From Geobacter sp. UBA6151 (GTDB taxonomy: Bacteria > Desulfobacterota > Desulfuromonadia > Geobacterales > Pseudopelobacteraceae): DNA of 64,000 bases. The notes beneath the pieces were generated by a model. That model was not told where the DNA came from, made no database searches, and was given only the letters and a program-made list of their open reading frames with translations. This document shows, piece by piece, positions 8,990-16,193 of this stretch. The position numbers and the translations under genes are program-made. How positions within the stretch are numbered: position 1 is the stretch's first letter; every line of letters begins with the position of its first letter. Location: NCBI GenBank assembly GCA_002423105.1, contig DIUT01000065.1, positions 1 through 64,000 of the forward strand. The letters run 5' to 3'.

Positions 8990-10064
8990 CAAGCTCTCCA
9001 TTCTCCAGGTTATTACGCAGCGGCGCTATTCAGGGGCCGAGCGGATCTGCCTGACGCTCTGCGCCGACATGCAGCGTCGCGGCCATCGGGTACTCCTGCT
9101 TTGCAAACCGGATGGCGGCATGCCTGACGAAGCAAAAAAACTGGGCATTGCGGTACAAACCCCCGCCATTTCCGGCAAACTGAACCTGCTGGCTCCGTTC
9201 ACCATTGCTCGTATCGCCAAAGAGTTCGGCGCCGATGTCATCCATACCCACCTTTCCAGCGCCAGCCTCTGGGGCGGCCTGGCCGGCCATCTGGCCCACA
9301 TTCCCACCCTGGCCCACGTTCATGCCCTGAACACCTGGTTATACTACCGCTTCAGCACGTTATCGGTCACCTGCTCCGCCGGGGTGAAACAACATATCGT
9401 GAACCAGGGGGCGGCGGAGGCCCGGGTACGGGTGGTTTACAACGGCATTGAAGCAACCCGGCTGGACGGCGTTATCAGCAGCAGTGACGCCCGGCGGATG
9501 CTGGGACTACTGCCTGACCAGCCGGTTGTGGGTTGCGTCGCCCACCTGTCAGCCAAAAAAGGGCAGGAACACCTGCTGCAAGCCGTAGCCCTGCTTAAAG
9601 AACGTTTTCCGCAGTTGGTCTGCCTGCTGGCCGGAGAGGGAGAGATGTACGATACTCTGCGCCGGATGGCTGCCGAGCTGGACATTGCCGACCGGGTCTG
9701 CCTGCTGGGATTCCGCAGCGATGTCATATCCGTCATGAACGCCATGGATATCGTGGTGCTGCCTTCTGTTGCCAAAGAAGGGCTGGGGCTGGTGCTGGTG
9801 GAAGCCGCCCTGCTGCAAAAACCGACCATCGGCAGCAATGCCCCCGGTATTGACGAAGCGATTGCCGATGGTGTCACCGGCCTGCTGACGCCGCCGGGTG
9901 ACGCAACAGCCCTGGCTGAAAAGCTGGCACTTTTGCTGGAAAATGCGGAGCTGCGGCAGCAGCTGGGCAAAGCCGGACGCACGCGCGCATTGGAGCTGTT
10001 TTCCATGCAGGGCATGTGTAACCGGATGGAATCGATCTACCATGAGTTGGCTTTCCGTGGCTGA
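8982..10064 (+). CDS. Glycosyltransferase family 4
   Basis: 360 residues, overlapping the ligase gene by eight bases. N-terminal GT-B domain with the acceptor loop QRRYSGAERICLTLCADMQRRGHRV. The donor domain has VGCVAHLSAKKGQEHLLQAVALL, the phosphate-binding start typical of GT4, and the EX7E region VAKEGLGLVLVEAALLQKPTIG around residues 265-285. It closes the LPS locus; the next gene has its own promoter. Likely role: addition of a core or O-antigen sugar using a nucleotide-sugar donor. Confidence 0.85.
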   Translation: MNDKLSILQVITQRRYSGAERICLTLCADMQRRGHRVLLLCKPDGGMPDEAKKLGIAVQTPAISGKLNLLAPFTIARIAKEFGADVIHTHLSSASLWGGLAGHLAHIPTLAHVHALNTWLYYRFSTLSVTCSAGVKQHIVNQGAAEARVRVVYNGIEATRLDGVISSSDARRMLGLLPDQPVVGCVAHLSAKKGQEHLLQAVALLKERFPQLVCLLAGEGEMYDTLRRMAAELDIADRVCLLGFRSDVISVMNAMDIVVLPSVAKEGLGLVLVEAALLQKPTIGSNAPGIDEAIADGVTGLLTPPGDATALAEKLALLLENAELRQQLGKAGRTRALELFSMQGMCNRMESIYHELAFRG

Positions 10065-10077
10065 TTACTTTTGACAG

Positions 10078-10105
10078 TTGACCAGACCATTTTGCCGGTT
10101 ATACT
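10078..10105 (+). promoter_or_regulatory. Sigma-70-like promoter of the ferritin-like gene
   Basis: TTGACC at 10078-10083 and TATACT at 10100-10105 are separated by 16 bp and lie 44 bp before ATG 10149. A perfect TTGACA at 10071 is 23 bp from the same -10 and is therefore less likely to be used. Confidence 0.6.
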
Positions 10106-10148
10106 TGTGACCACACATTTACTACAACACACACAGGAGGACACAACT

Positions 10149-10646
10149 ATGGGCAGAGAATATTCACTGGAAGATGCCTTGAAACTGGCCATCAAGGCCG
10201 AAAAAGACAGCATGGATTTTTACGCCCGGGCCGCTTCGATTGCAAAAAACGAACGGGCAAAAAAGGTTTTTGAACTATTGGCCGCTGAAGAAGCAACCCA
10301 TGTCAAACACTTCTTTGATCATTACAAGGGGGGAGAGTTTGGCGATCTTACAACCTATCTTGCCTCGCCGGTAGACACGAAGAACCCGACCTACATGAAG
10401 CTGGAAAAGGCCATCAGCGAGGACATGGGTGAACAGAAAGCGCTGGAGCTGGCCCTGATTGAGGAGAAGGACTGTATCGGTCAATACACGCAATTGGCGG
10501 CCGGTGTGGTTGATCCGATGGTGAAGAGCATCTTCGCGCGGGTCGTCAAGGAAACCCAGGGGCACTATGACTTGATCGAAGCCGAGTATGCCCATGTTAT
10601 GGGCATGGTGAACGATTCGGACATGAATACGTTTGTGAGGGAGTAG
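10149..10646 (+). CDS. Ferritin-like (rubrerythrin-type) diiron protein
   Basis: 165 residues from ATG 10149, which follows a strong AGGAGG at 10136-10141; an in-frame TTG at 10071 lies inside the promoter and is rejected. The four-helix bundle shows paired diiron ligands: an early glutamate in IKAEKDSMDFY, AAEEATHVKHF (ExxH), ALIEEKDCIGQY and KETQGHYDLIEAEY. The C-terminal rubredoxin domain of true rubrerythrins is absent. Such proteins act in peroxide detoxification or iron handling in anaerobes. The gene has its own promoter and is followed by a hairpin terminator, so it is probably monocistronic. Confidence 0.8.
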   Translation: MGREYSLEDALKLAIKAEKDSMDFYARAASIAKNERAKKVFELLAAEEATHVKHFFDHYKGGEFGDLTTYLASPVDTKNPTYMKLEKAISEDMGEQKALELALIEEKDCIGQYTQLAAGVVDPMVKSIFARVVKETQGHYDLIEAEYAHVMGMVNDSDMNTFVRE

Positions 10647-10663
10647 TCTCAAAAACCTACAAA

Positions 10664-10700
10664 AAAACGCCCGTCAGAGCGATCGACTGACGGGCGTTTT
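10664..10700. terminator. Bidirectional rho-independent terminator
   Basis: A 14-bp stem, AAAACGCCCGTCAG (10664-10677) with CTGACGGGCGTTTT (10687-10700), has a 9-base loop, with A and T tracts on its flanks. It lies between two convergent genes, the ferritin-like gene (+) and the cyclophilin gene (-), and can serve both. Confidence 0.85.
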
Positions 10701-10717
10701 CACAACATCAGCTACAT

Positions 10718-11233
10718 TTACTCAAGTATTTTTGCAGAAATGATGGTGATCGGCTCCAGTGGCACATCGCCATGGCCGTGAACCGTACCGGTTTTCACCT
10801 GACGTATTTCGTCCACCACCTCCATCCCCTCCACCACGTTACCGAAAACGCAGTAGCCGAAATCATCCTGACGTTTGCCCTTGTTGTCCAGAAACGGATT
10901 GTCAACGGTGTTGATGAAAAACTGCGATGTTGCCGAATCCACCAGGGCGGTGCGGGCCATGGCCACGGAGCCACGCACGTTTTTCAGGCCGTTCTGCGCT
11001 TCATTCTTGATGGCAAACTTGGGCTTTTTCTGCTGCATCTCGGCATCCAACCCGCCCCCCTGAACCATGAAATCCTTGATAACCCGGTGAAATATCAGAC
11101 CATCGTAAAAGCCGTCCTTCACATATCCCAGAAAGTTTTTCACCGTAATCGGCGCTTTTTCCTTGTTCAGTTCAATGGTGATATTACCTTTGCTGGTTTC
11201 CAGCATTACCCTCGGGCAATTCTCGTCTGACAT
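10718..11233 (-). CDS. ppiB: Cyclophilin-type peptidyl-prolyl isomerase
   Basis: 171 residues from the ATG whose first base is 11233. AGGAGGC stands 5-6 bases upstream on the minus strand, so the ten-residue extension to 11263 is rejected. The core motifs ITIELNKEKAPITVKNFLGYVKDG, FHRVIKDFMVQGGG and GSVAMARTALVDSATSQFFIN are those of bacterial cyclophilins, including the active-site RVIKDFMVQ region. No signal peptide is present, so it is the cytoplasmic PpiB form, accelerating proline isomerisation during folding. It ends next to the bidirectional terminator. Confidence 0.9.
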   Translation of the reverse strand: MSDENCPRVMLETSKGNITIELNKEKAPITVKNFLGYVKDGFYDGLIFHRVIKDFMVQGGGLDAEMQQKKPKFAIKNEAQNGLKNVRGSVAMARTALVDSATSQFFINTVDNPFLDNKGKRQDDFGYCVFGNVVEGMEVVDEIRQVKTGTVHGHGDVPLEPITIISAKILE

Positions 11234-11332
11234 ATACGCCTCCTGTACCAGAAATAGATGCAATCTAATAGCACATCAACCGATGACAGGAAAGAGTTTT
11301 ACAGCGCCTGTCACATCCGCTACCTTAGTCCC

Positions 11333-12505
11333 ATGCACAGTCTTGAGAACACCATTATCCGCCTGTTGAAGCAGAAACCGTTCTACGGCCACCTGCTGTT
11401 GCAACTACGCAGGGAACCATGCCGAGACAACAGAAAAAGCGCCGCAATCACCGTCCGGGACGGCATACCGCTGCTGTCGGTAGCCGATGAACGGTTCGCC
11501 TCCCTGCCTCCCGAGCAGCAGGAAGCACTGCTGGAGCATCTGTTGAAACATCTGCTGCATCTGCATCCGGTGCGGCGGCGGGAGCGCAATCGCCATGACT
11601 GGGATGTGGCCTGCGATCTGGCCATCAACCCCAGCATTGCCGGGCTGCCCCCCGGTGCTCTCCATCCCCTTGATTACCACCTGGAAGCGGACCTCTCCGC
11701 CGAAGAGTATTATGACCTGATCGTACCCCCTTTTGACCTGGGCAACCTGGAGGGAAGCGGCTTCGGATCGGCAGATCGCGACAACAGCGGTGCAACGGGA
11801 GTGGGCAGCGCCGACAGCCTGCGTCAGGCTGACACCATCGACGACCACACTCCCTGGCAGGACGCGGACAGCACCCCGTTGATCCTGGCGGAGGAGATGG
11901 TGCGCAGCATGGCGCGGGACGCCCTGCGCGGCAGTGATGGTGACCTCCCCGGCGACATACGGGCCGTTGTCAACAGCCTGCTACAGCCGACACCGATCCC
12001 CTGGCGGCAGATTTTGCGGCAGTTCATCGCCACCGCCGGGCGCACCGGGCGCAGCAGCACCTGGATGCGGGAGCACCGCCGCTTTTCCCACCAGACCCCG
12101 GGTGTCCGCAAAAAACGGCGTCTGCACCTGCTGGTGGGAGTAGATGTCAGCGATTCCACCAATATCGCCCTGCTGCGCGAGGCCTTTGCCGCAGAACTGC
12201 TCAACCTGGCCCGGGGCCGGGAATGCAGCATCACGGTGCTGTACGCCAACAGCAGGATACAGCGGATCGAACGCTTAAGCGGCGCATCCTTCGTGGCCCA
12301 ACGCTACGATGGCGGCGGATTCACCGATCTGCGGCCGATCTTCGACTACGCCCGCACCCTCCACCCCCGGCCTGCCGCCGTGATTTACCTGACCGACGGC
12401 ATCGGACCGGCACCGGAGCAGATGGAGTTTCCCACGTTGTGGGTGCTGACTCAGGAGGGTGAAAAACCGGCTCCCTGGGGGGTGGAGTTGCGCCTGACTC
12501 TCTAA
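11333..12505 (+). CDS. DUF2201/VWA-like protein
   Basis: 390 residues from ATG 11333; the frame is open back to 11258, but those codons overlap the divergent cyclophilin leader. The N-terminal DUF2201-like region includes LLKHLLHLHPVRRRERNRHDWDVACDLAINPSI. In this family a HExxH zinc site is usual at this point, but here no intact HExxH is visible. The C-terminal VWA-like domain has VGVDVSDSTN, a variant of the DxSxS metal site, and YLTDG. Relatives usually pair with a MoxR-type AAA ATPase, and none lies adjacent. Its 3' end overlaps the convergent nifEN stop by four bases. Confidence 0.7.
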   Translation: MHSLENTIIRLLKQKPFYGHLLLQLRREPCRDNRKSAAITVRDGIPLLSVADERFASLPPEQQEALLEHLLKHLLHLHPVRRRERNRHDWDVACDLAINPSIAGLPPGALHPLDYHLEADLSAEEYYDLIVPPFDLGNLEGSGFGSADRDNSGATGVGSADSLRQADTIDDHTPWQDADSTPLILAEEMVRSMARDALRGSDGDLPGDIRAVVNSLLQPTPIPWRQILRQFIATAGRTGRSSTWMREHRRFSHQTPGVRKKRRLHLLVGVDVSDSTNIALLREAFAAELLNLARGRECSITVLYANSRIQRIERLSGASFVAQRYDGGGFTDLRPIFDYARTLHPRPAAVIYLTDGIGPAPEQMEFPTLWVLTQEGEKPAPWGVELRLTL

Positions 12506-15327
12506 TTGTGCGCCAGCTTTTGGGCCTCTTTGGCATTGGCCTGAAACAGATTGGCCACTTCGAACACCAGATTCATACTTCCGCGATACCCCACCCAGAC
12601 CTTCTGGTGCGCTCCCAGGCGGTCGAACACCGGCAGACCAGTCCGCAGGTGGGCCTTGATCCCCAGCTTTGCCGCAGCCTGACGACCGTTGGAGTTGGCC
12701 ACCAGCAGGTCCGCCCCTGCCGCCGCTGATTCAAGATCTTCCAGATCCCCCACAAAGATATTCCCGCAGGGCAGCTTGTCCAGACCACGGGTGCGGGTGG
12801 CGGCAATGGCCACCTGAATCTCGCACCCCATTCCGGCCAGGAAGCAGGTCATTGCCTTCAGATGATCCGCCTCCAAAGCCAGGGCAATCCTCTTGTTGCC
12901 AAACTGGTAGTGGCTATCTACCATGGCGTCCATCAGCCTGCTGCGCCAGCGGCGCTGCTTTTCCGGTATCACCCTGCCGCTGATAACGGACAGCGCCGCC
13001 ACAAAGCGGTCTGTTTCAGCCAATCCACTGACCGAGGCGAAACCGTAACAAGGAATCCCGAACCGCTCTTCCAGCAGCAGGGCAGCCTTGGACAGCGAAT
13101 CCCCCACATACAGGGTCGCCATGCTGCGCCCTGCCCCACGGATATCCTCCACCGCAATTCCGCCCACGGACAGCGGCGACACTTCGTCATCAATATGGCC
13201 GTCCAGCGCATTGGAAATGTCCGGGATACAGAGCACAGTCAGGCCGAAGGATTCGATGATCTCTTTCAACTCCTCCACATCAGCCGGGGTCAACTGTGCG
13301 CCGGGCAGCAGGTTCACCTGACCGGGTATGGTCCACTCCCCCTCACCCCAACCCTCTCCCACCAGAGGAGAGGGAGCTTGGAGGTCTCCCCTCCCTTGAT
13401 GGGAGGGGAACAGGGGGAGGGTGGCAAGTATCGCCTCCACCGTGGCGGCATACCCCTCCTGCATCGAGCCGCAATAGTCCGGGGTTGAGGCCCAGACCAC
13501 CGGCACCGTGTCATGTTCAGGATGTTCCTCCCTGAACTGGTGGATGGCGGAATGCACATCATCACCCATGGTCTCGGTCAACCCGGTGGTCATCACCCCC
13601 ACCACCCGTGGATGAAACTTTTCTATCACCCTGGTGATCCCTTGCTTGAGATTCTCCCAGCCGCCGAAGATGGCGCTGTCCTCACTCATGGCCGTGGCGT
13701 TCAGGGCGATGGATTCCTTGAAATGCCGCGACAGTTGCAGGCGGATAAAGGTGGAACAGCCCTGCGCGCCGTGCAACAGCCCCAGCATGCCGTCAATCCC
13801 CAGATAGGCCAGGGTTGCCCCCAGGGCCGGAGAGTTTTTCTGCGGGTTGACCGTGGCATATTTCAGCTTCCCTTCCAGAAGCATGGAGTCTGCGGCAGGC
13901 ATCGGCTGATTCAGAAAATCAACGGCATGGCTGCGGGCCGCATCAGCAAGCGCTGCACCCCTCTCCTCCCAGGGCGCGGAAGCGTTCAACACCGGCCAGA
14001 TCGGGTTGTTCACGGTCAGGTCCAGTTGCTTGGCAAAGGTCACCATCCCCTCGTACCCGGCATAGGGATGGCTGCGGCCATGGTTGATGTCCAGGAAAGG
14101 GGTCTTGGTCTTCAGCGCCAGAAACTTGGTCTTGCCGCCTGCCACAATCAGGTCCGGCATTTTCTCCTTCATCACCTCCAGGAGCCCGGCGGTGGAGGTG
14201 TCTTCGATAATCCGGGCATCCTTGTGCATCAACCCCTTCATCCGGTAAAAATCCTCCAGAGTGGAGTTCTGGGTGCCGGCGGCCAGTATCTCCACCCCCA
14301 ACTCCCGCAGGGCGTTAACCATGGACCAGGTTTTGACCCCGCCGGTGAACAACACCGCCCGCTTTCCCTCCAGACGCGCGCGGTAGGGAGCGAGCCGCTC
14401 CCGGCAGAGCTGTTCCTCATCATCTAGCAAGCGCTCCACCCGGTCTTGCATCACCCGCTTTTCCAACCCGCCCACGGCGTCATCCAACTCACGGGCGATA
14501 TCGCGTAACGCCTTGGCGGTATCGGTCATGCCGTAGAACGACTCCTCCAGGTAGGGCATGCCGTAATTTTTTTGCATCTTCTTGGCCAGATTGGTCAGCG
14601 ACTTGGAACAGATGATGATATTCAACTTTGCCCGGTGGGCATAGCGCAGCTCCTCAAAACGGGCATCACCGCTAAAGCAGGAAAGTACCTGGATCCCCAG
14701 CCGGTCAAACAGTGGCAGCATCCCCCACAGATCACCGGCGATGTTGTATTCGCCGATCAGATTGATGGGGTACTCCCCCAGCTCCGGCGGCTCCGCCGTA
14801 CCGATGACATACTTGAACAGGATTTCACCGGCCAGACGGTTGCCAATATTCTTGTCGCCGATGAAACCGGGGGTGTTCACCGGAATCACCGGAATGGCAA
14901 CCTTTTTGGCCGCCGCCGTGCAGACCGCCTCGACATCATCACCGGTCATGGCGGTCACACAGGTAGCGTAGACAAAAACCGCCCGCGCCTCGGGATAGCG
15001 CTGCACCAGTTCCAGAATCGACTTGTAGAGCTTCTTTTCGCCGCCAAAAATCACGTCGTTCTGCAGCATCTCAGTGGTAAATCCCCGGCGGTACAGTTGT
15101 GAAGCGGAAGAGCGCGCTCCGCGATTGTCCCAGGAGTTGCCAGCGCAGGCAATCGGACCATGCACCAGATGGATCACATCGGTAACCGGCATCAGCACCA
15201 CCCGTGCACCGTCGTAGGCGCAGGACCGCTCGGTCCCCTCGCCCGGCTCGGACTTCTTGCAGAACTTGGGTGCCCCCTTTTCATGGGTGGCACAGTCTTC
15301 AACATCGTAGTAATCAGGTTTTGCCAT
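12502..15327 (-). CDS. nifEN: Nitrogenase FeMo-cofactor scaffold NifEN (fused)
   Basis: 941 residues: an N-terminal NifE part (about 1-465) fused to a C-terminal NifN part. NifE shows CAYDGARVVLMPVTDVIHLVHGPIACAGNSWDNRG, the VYATCVTAMTGDDVEAVC region and PVNTPGFIGDKNIGNRLAG. NifN shows GLLHGAQGCSTFIRLQLSRHFKE and TTGLTETMGDD. The protein is the scaffold on which the NifB product matures into FeMo-cofactor. Fusion of the two subunits is known in Geobacter. Residues about 638-664 are encoded by a palindromic repeat that interrupts a variable region of NifN just before a QVNLLPGAQLTPADVEEL segment. ATG 15327 is preceded by GAGG and a sigma-54 type promoter. No other nif gene is present in the window. 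Confidence 0.95.
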   Translation of the reverse strand: MAKPDYYDVEDCATHEKGAPKFCKKSEPGEGTERSCAYDGARVVLMPVTDVIHLVHGPIACAGNSWDNRGARSSASQLYRRGFTTEMLQNDVIFGGEKKLYKSILELVQRYPEARAVFVYATCVTAMTGDDVEAVCTAAAKKVAIPVIPVNTPGFIGDKNIGNRLAGEILFKYVIGTAEPPELGEYPINLIGEYNIAGDLWGMLPLFDRLGIQVLSCFSGDARFEELRYAHRAKLNIIICSKSLTNLAKKMQKNYGMPYLEESFYGMTDTAKALRDIARELDDAVGGLEKRVMQDRVERLLDDEEQLCRERLAPYRARLEGKRAVLFTGGVKTWSMVNALRELGVEILAAGTQNSTLEDFYRMKGLMHKDARIIEDTSTAGLLEVMKEKMPDLIVAGGKTKFLALKTKTPFLDINHGRSHPYAGYEGMVTFAKQLDLTVNNPIWPVLNASAPWEERGAALADAARSHAVDFLNQPMPAADSMLLEGKLKYATVNPQKNSPALGATLAYLGIDGMLGLLHGAQGCSTFIRLQLSRHFKESIALNATAMSEDSAIFGGWENLKQGITRVIEKFHPRVVGVMTTGLTETMGDDVHSAIHQFREEHPEHDTVPVVWASTPDYCGSMQEGYAATVEAILATLPLFPSHQGRGDLQAPSPLVGEGWGEGEWTIPGQVNLLPGAQLTPADVEELKEIIESFGLTVLCIPDISNALDGHIDDEVSPLSVGGIAVEDIRGAGRSMATLYVGDSLSKAALLLEERFGIPCYGFASVSGLAETDRFVAALSVISGRVIPEKQRRWRSRLMDAMVDSHYQFGNKRIALALEADHLKAMTCFLAGMGCEIQVAIAATRTRGLDKLPCGNIFVGDLEDLESAAAGADLLVANSNGRQAAAKLGIKAHLRTGLPVFDRLGAHQKVWVGYRGSMNLVFEVANLFQANAKEAQKLAHN
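13338..13424. repeat. Palindromic repeat inserted in frame in nifEN
   Basis: Two GC-rich hairpins lie in tandem: CCCTCTCC (13352-13359) with GGAGAGGG (13367-13374), and CCCCTCCC (13388-13395) with GGGAGGGG (13401-13408). C- and G-runs flank them. Read through nifEN it encodes SPLVGEGWGEGE, a peptide I recognise as a product of REP/RPE-like intergenic repeats in proteobacteria. It keeps the frame and adds about 26 residues. The CTTCCCTCCC/GGGAGGGAAG hairpin at 21788-21813 shares the same core. Confidence 0.75.
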
Positions 15328-15373
15328 GGCAACCTCGCAGCGGACGGCATCGGTGCCGCCTCTGATGCTGTTG

Positions 15374-15390
15374 TTGCAGAGGCTGTGCCA
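15374..15390 (-). promoter_or_regulatory. Sigma-54 (-24/-12) promoter of nifEN
   Basis: On the minus strand the sequence reads TGGCACAGCCTCTGCAA: a perfect TGGCAC -24 element, exactly ten bases between GG and GC, and a CTGCA -12 element (consensus TTGCW). It lies 47 bp upstream of the nifEN start, which is typical of RpoN-dependent nif promoters. No TGT-N10-ACA NifA site was found in the 200 bp above it; Geobacter is known to use NtrC-type regulators for nif genes instead. Confidence 0.75.
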
Positions 15391-15560
15391 ACAGGGGCAG
15401 GATCATGAGGTGTGGGGCACGGGGCAAGGGTTTACGGATGGTATGCGACACTGCTGCGACATGCGCCAGAGTTCTGGAAGGAATTACAAATGCCTTAATT
15501 TTAGGCTATGCCAGGTAGAGCACGCACATCAATGTGTCTGCTGAGGTCGAAGTTTTTACG

Positions 15561-15590
15561 TTGACACCCGGCATCTATGCGCACTAACGT
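15561..15590 (+). promoter_or_regulatory. Possible promoter of ccdAB
   Basis: A perfect TTGACA (15561-15566) is followed after 18 bp by a weak TAACGT (15585-15590), 37 bp before the ccdA start. The rest of the gap between the nifEN promoter and ccdA (15391-15560) shows no gene or strong structure. Confidence 0.4.
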
Positions 15591-15626
15591 ACTTATGAAA
15601 ATACTGACGGCTTCAAGGAGGCGACC

Positions 15627-15875
15627 ATGCAACTTACCTATAATTGCTGTGCCCCAAAGCGGCACGTAAACCTTAGTGCAAACAGTGAACTGGTTGATCT
15701 TGTCCGTAAAGAAAAAGGCAACCTTTCGGCACTTTTTGAACAATCCATGATCACCTTTCTTGCCGAACGTGAACTGATGCAATGGAAAGAAGAAAGCAAG
15801 GCTTCCTTCGAATCATACAACAGAATGATAGAAGAGCGTGGGCTCGTTTCCGATGAGATCGGACTGTTGCTCTGA
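15627..15875 (+). CDS. ccdA: CcdA-type antitoxin
   Basis: 82 residues after a strong AAGGAGG. The N-terminal part (RHVNLSANSELVDLVRKEKGNLSALFEQSM) fits the ribbon-helix-helix DNA-binding domain of CcdA. The acidic, probably disordered C-terminal tail carries the W/F-rich toxin-binding segment (MQWKEESKASFESYNRMIEERGLVSDE). It should bind and neutralise CcdB and repress its own operon. Its TGA overlaps the ATG of the toxin gene, the usual antitoxin-first arrangement. Chromosomal location next to other accessory genes suggests acquisition by transfer. Confidence 0.85.
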   Translation: MQLTYNCCAPKRHVNLSANSELVDLVRKEKGNLSALFEQSMITFLAERELMQWKEESKASFESYNRMIEERGLVSDEIGLLL

Positions 15876-16180
15876 TGGCACAGTTTGACGTATACCGGAA
15901 TCCTGGAACAAAAACAGCAAAACAGGTGCCGTACCTTGTTGAGATACAGGGCCGTTTTGTCGAGACTCTTGCAACCTGCGTCGTGGTACCTCTTGTGTGC
16001 AAGAATTATTTTTCCGGTGCTACGGTGCTGAATCCGGTTATAGTTGTAAACGGATGCGAGTATTATCTCTCCCCCGCTGAAATAACCTCTGTTCTCAGAT
16101 CCATTCTCGGACGCCCTGTCACATCGGCACAGCCATATCGCACAGAAATTGTCGCCGCCATAGATCGCTTGTTATTATGA
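15875..16180 (+). CDS. ccdB: CcdB-type toxin (gyrase poison family)
   Basis: 101 residues, the typical CcdB length. MAQFDVYRNPGTKTAKQVPYLVEIQGRFVETLATCVVVPLV matches the N-terminal beta-sheet of CcdB, and the protein ends in IVAAIDRLLL rather than the plasmid-F terminal WGI triad. Family members trap DNA gyrase on DNA; whether this copy still does so is unknown because the three C-terminal residues essential in plasmid F CcdB are not conserved. It overlaps ccdA by one base (TGATG) and ends 13 bases before the pseudopilin-like gene, which may be cotranscribed. Confidence 0.85.
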   Translation: MAQFDVYRNPGTKTAKQVPYLVEIQGRFVETLATCVVVPLVCKNYFSGATVLNPVIVVNGCEYYLSPAEITSVLRSILGRPVTSAQPYRTEIVAAIDRLLL

Positions 16181-16193
16181 GGGGTACACTCCC

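Noticed and set aside
10071..10099. TTGACA at 10071 as -35 of the ferritin-like gene
   Set aside because: Its distance of 23 bp to TATACT is too long; TTGACC at 10078 gives 16 bp.
13513..14427. 304-codon open frame on the + strand
   Set aside because: Antisense to nifEN, with His/Gly/Gln-rich composition typical of a shadow frame.
15400..15600. NifA upstream activator site
   Set aside because: No TGT-N10-ACA was found on inspection of this stretch.
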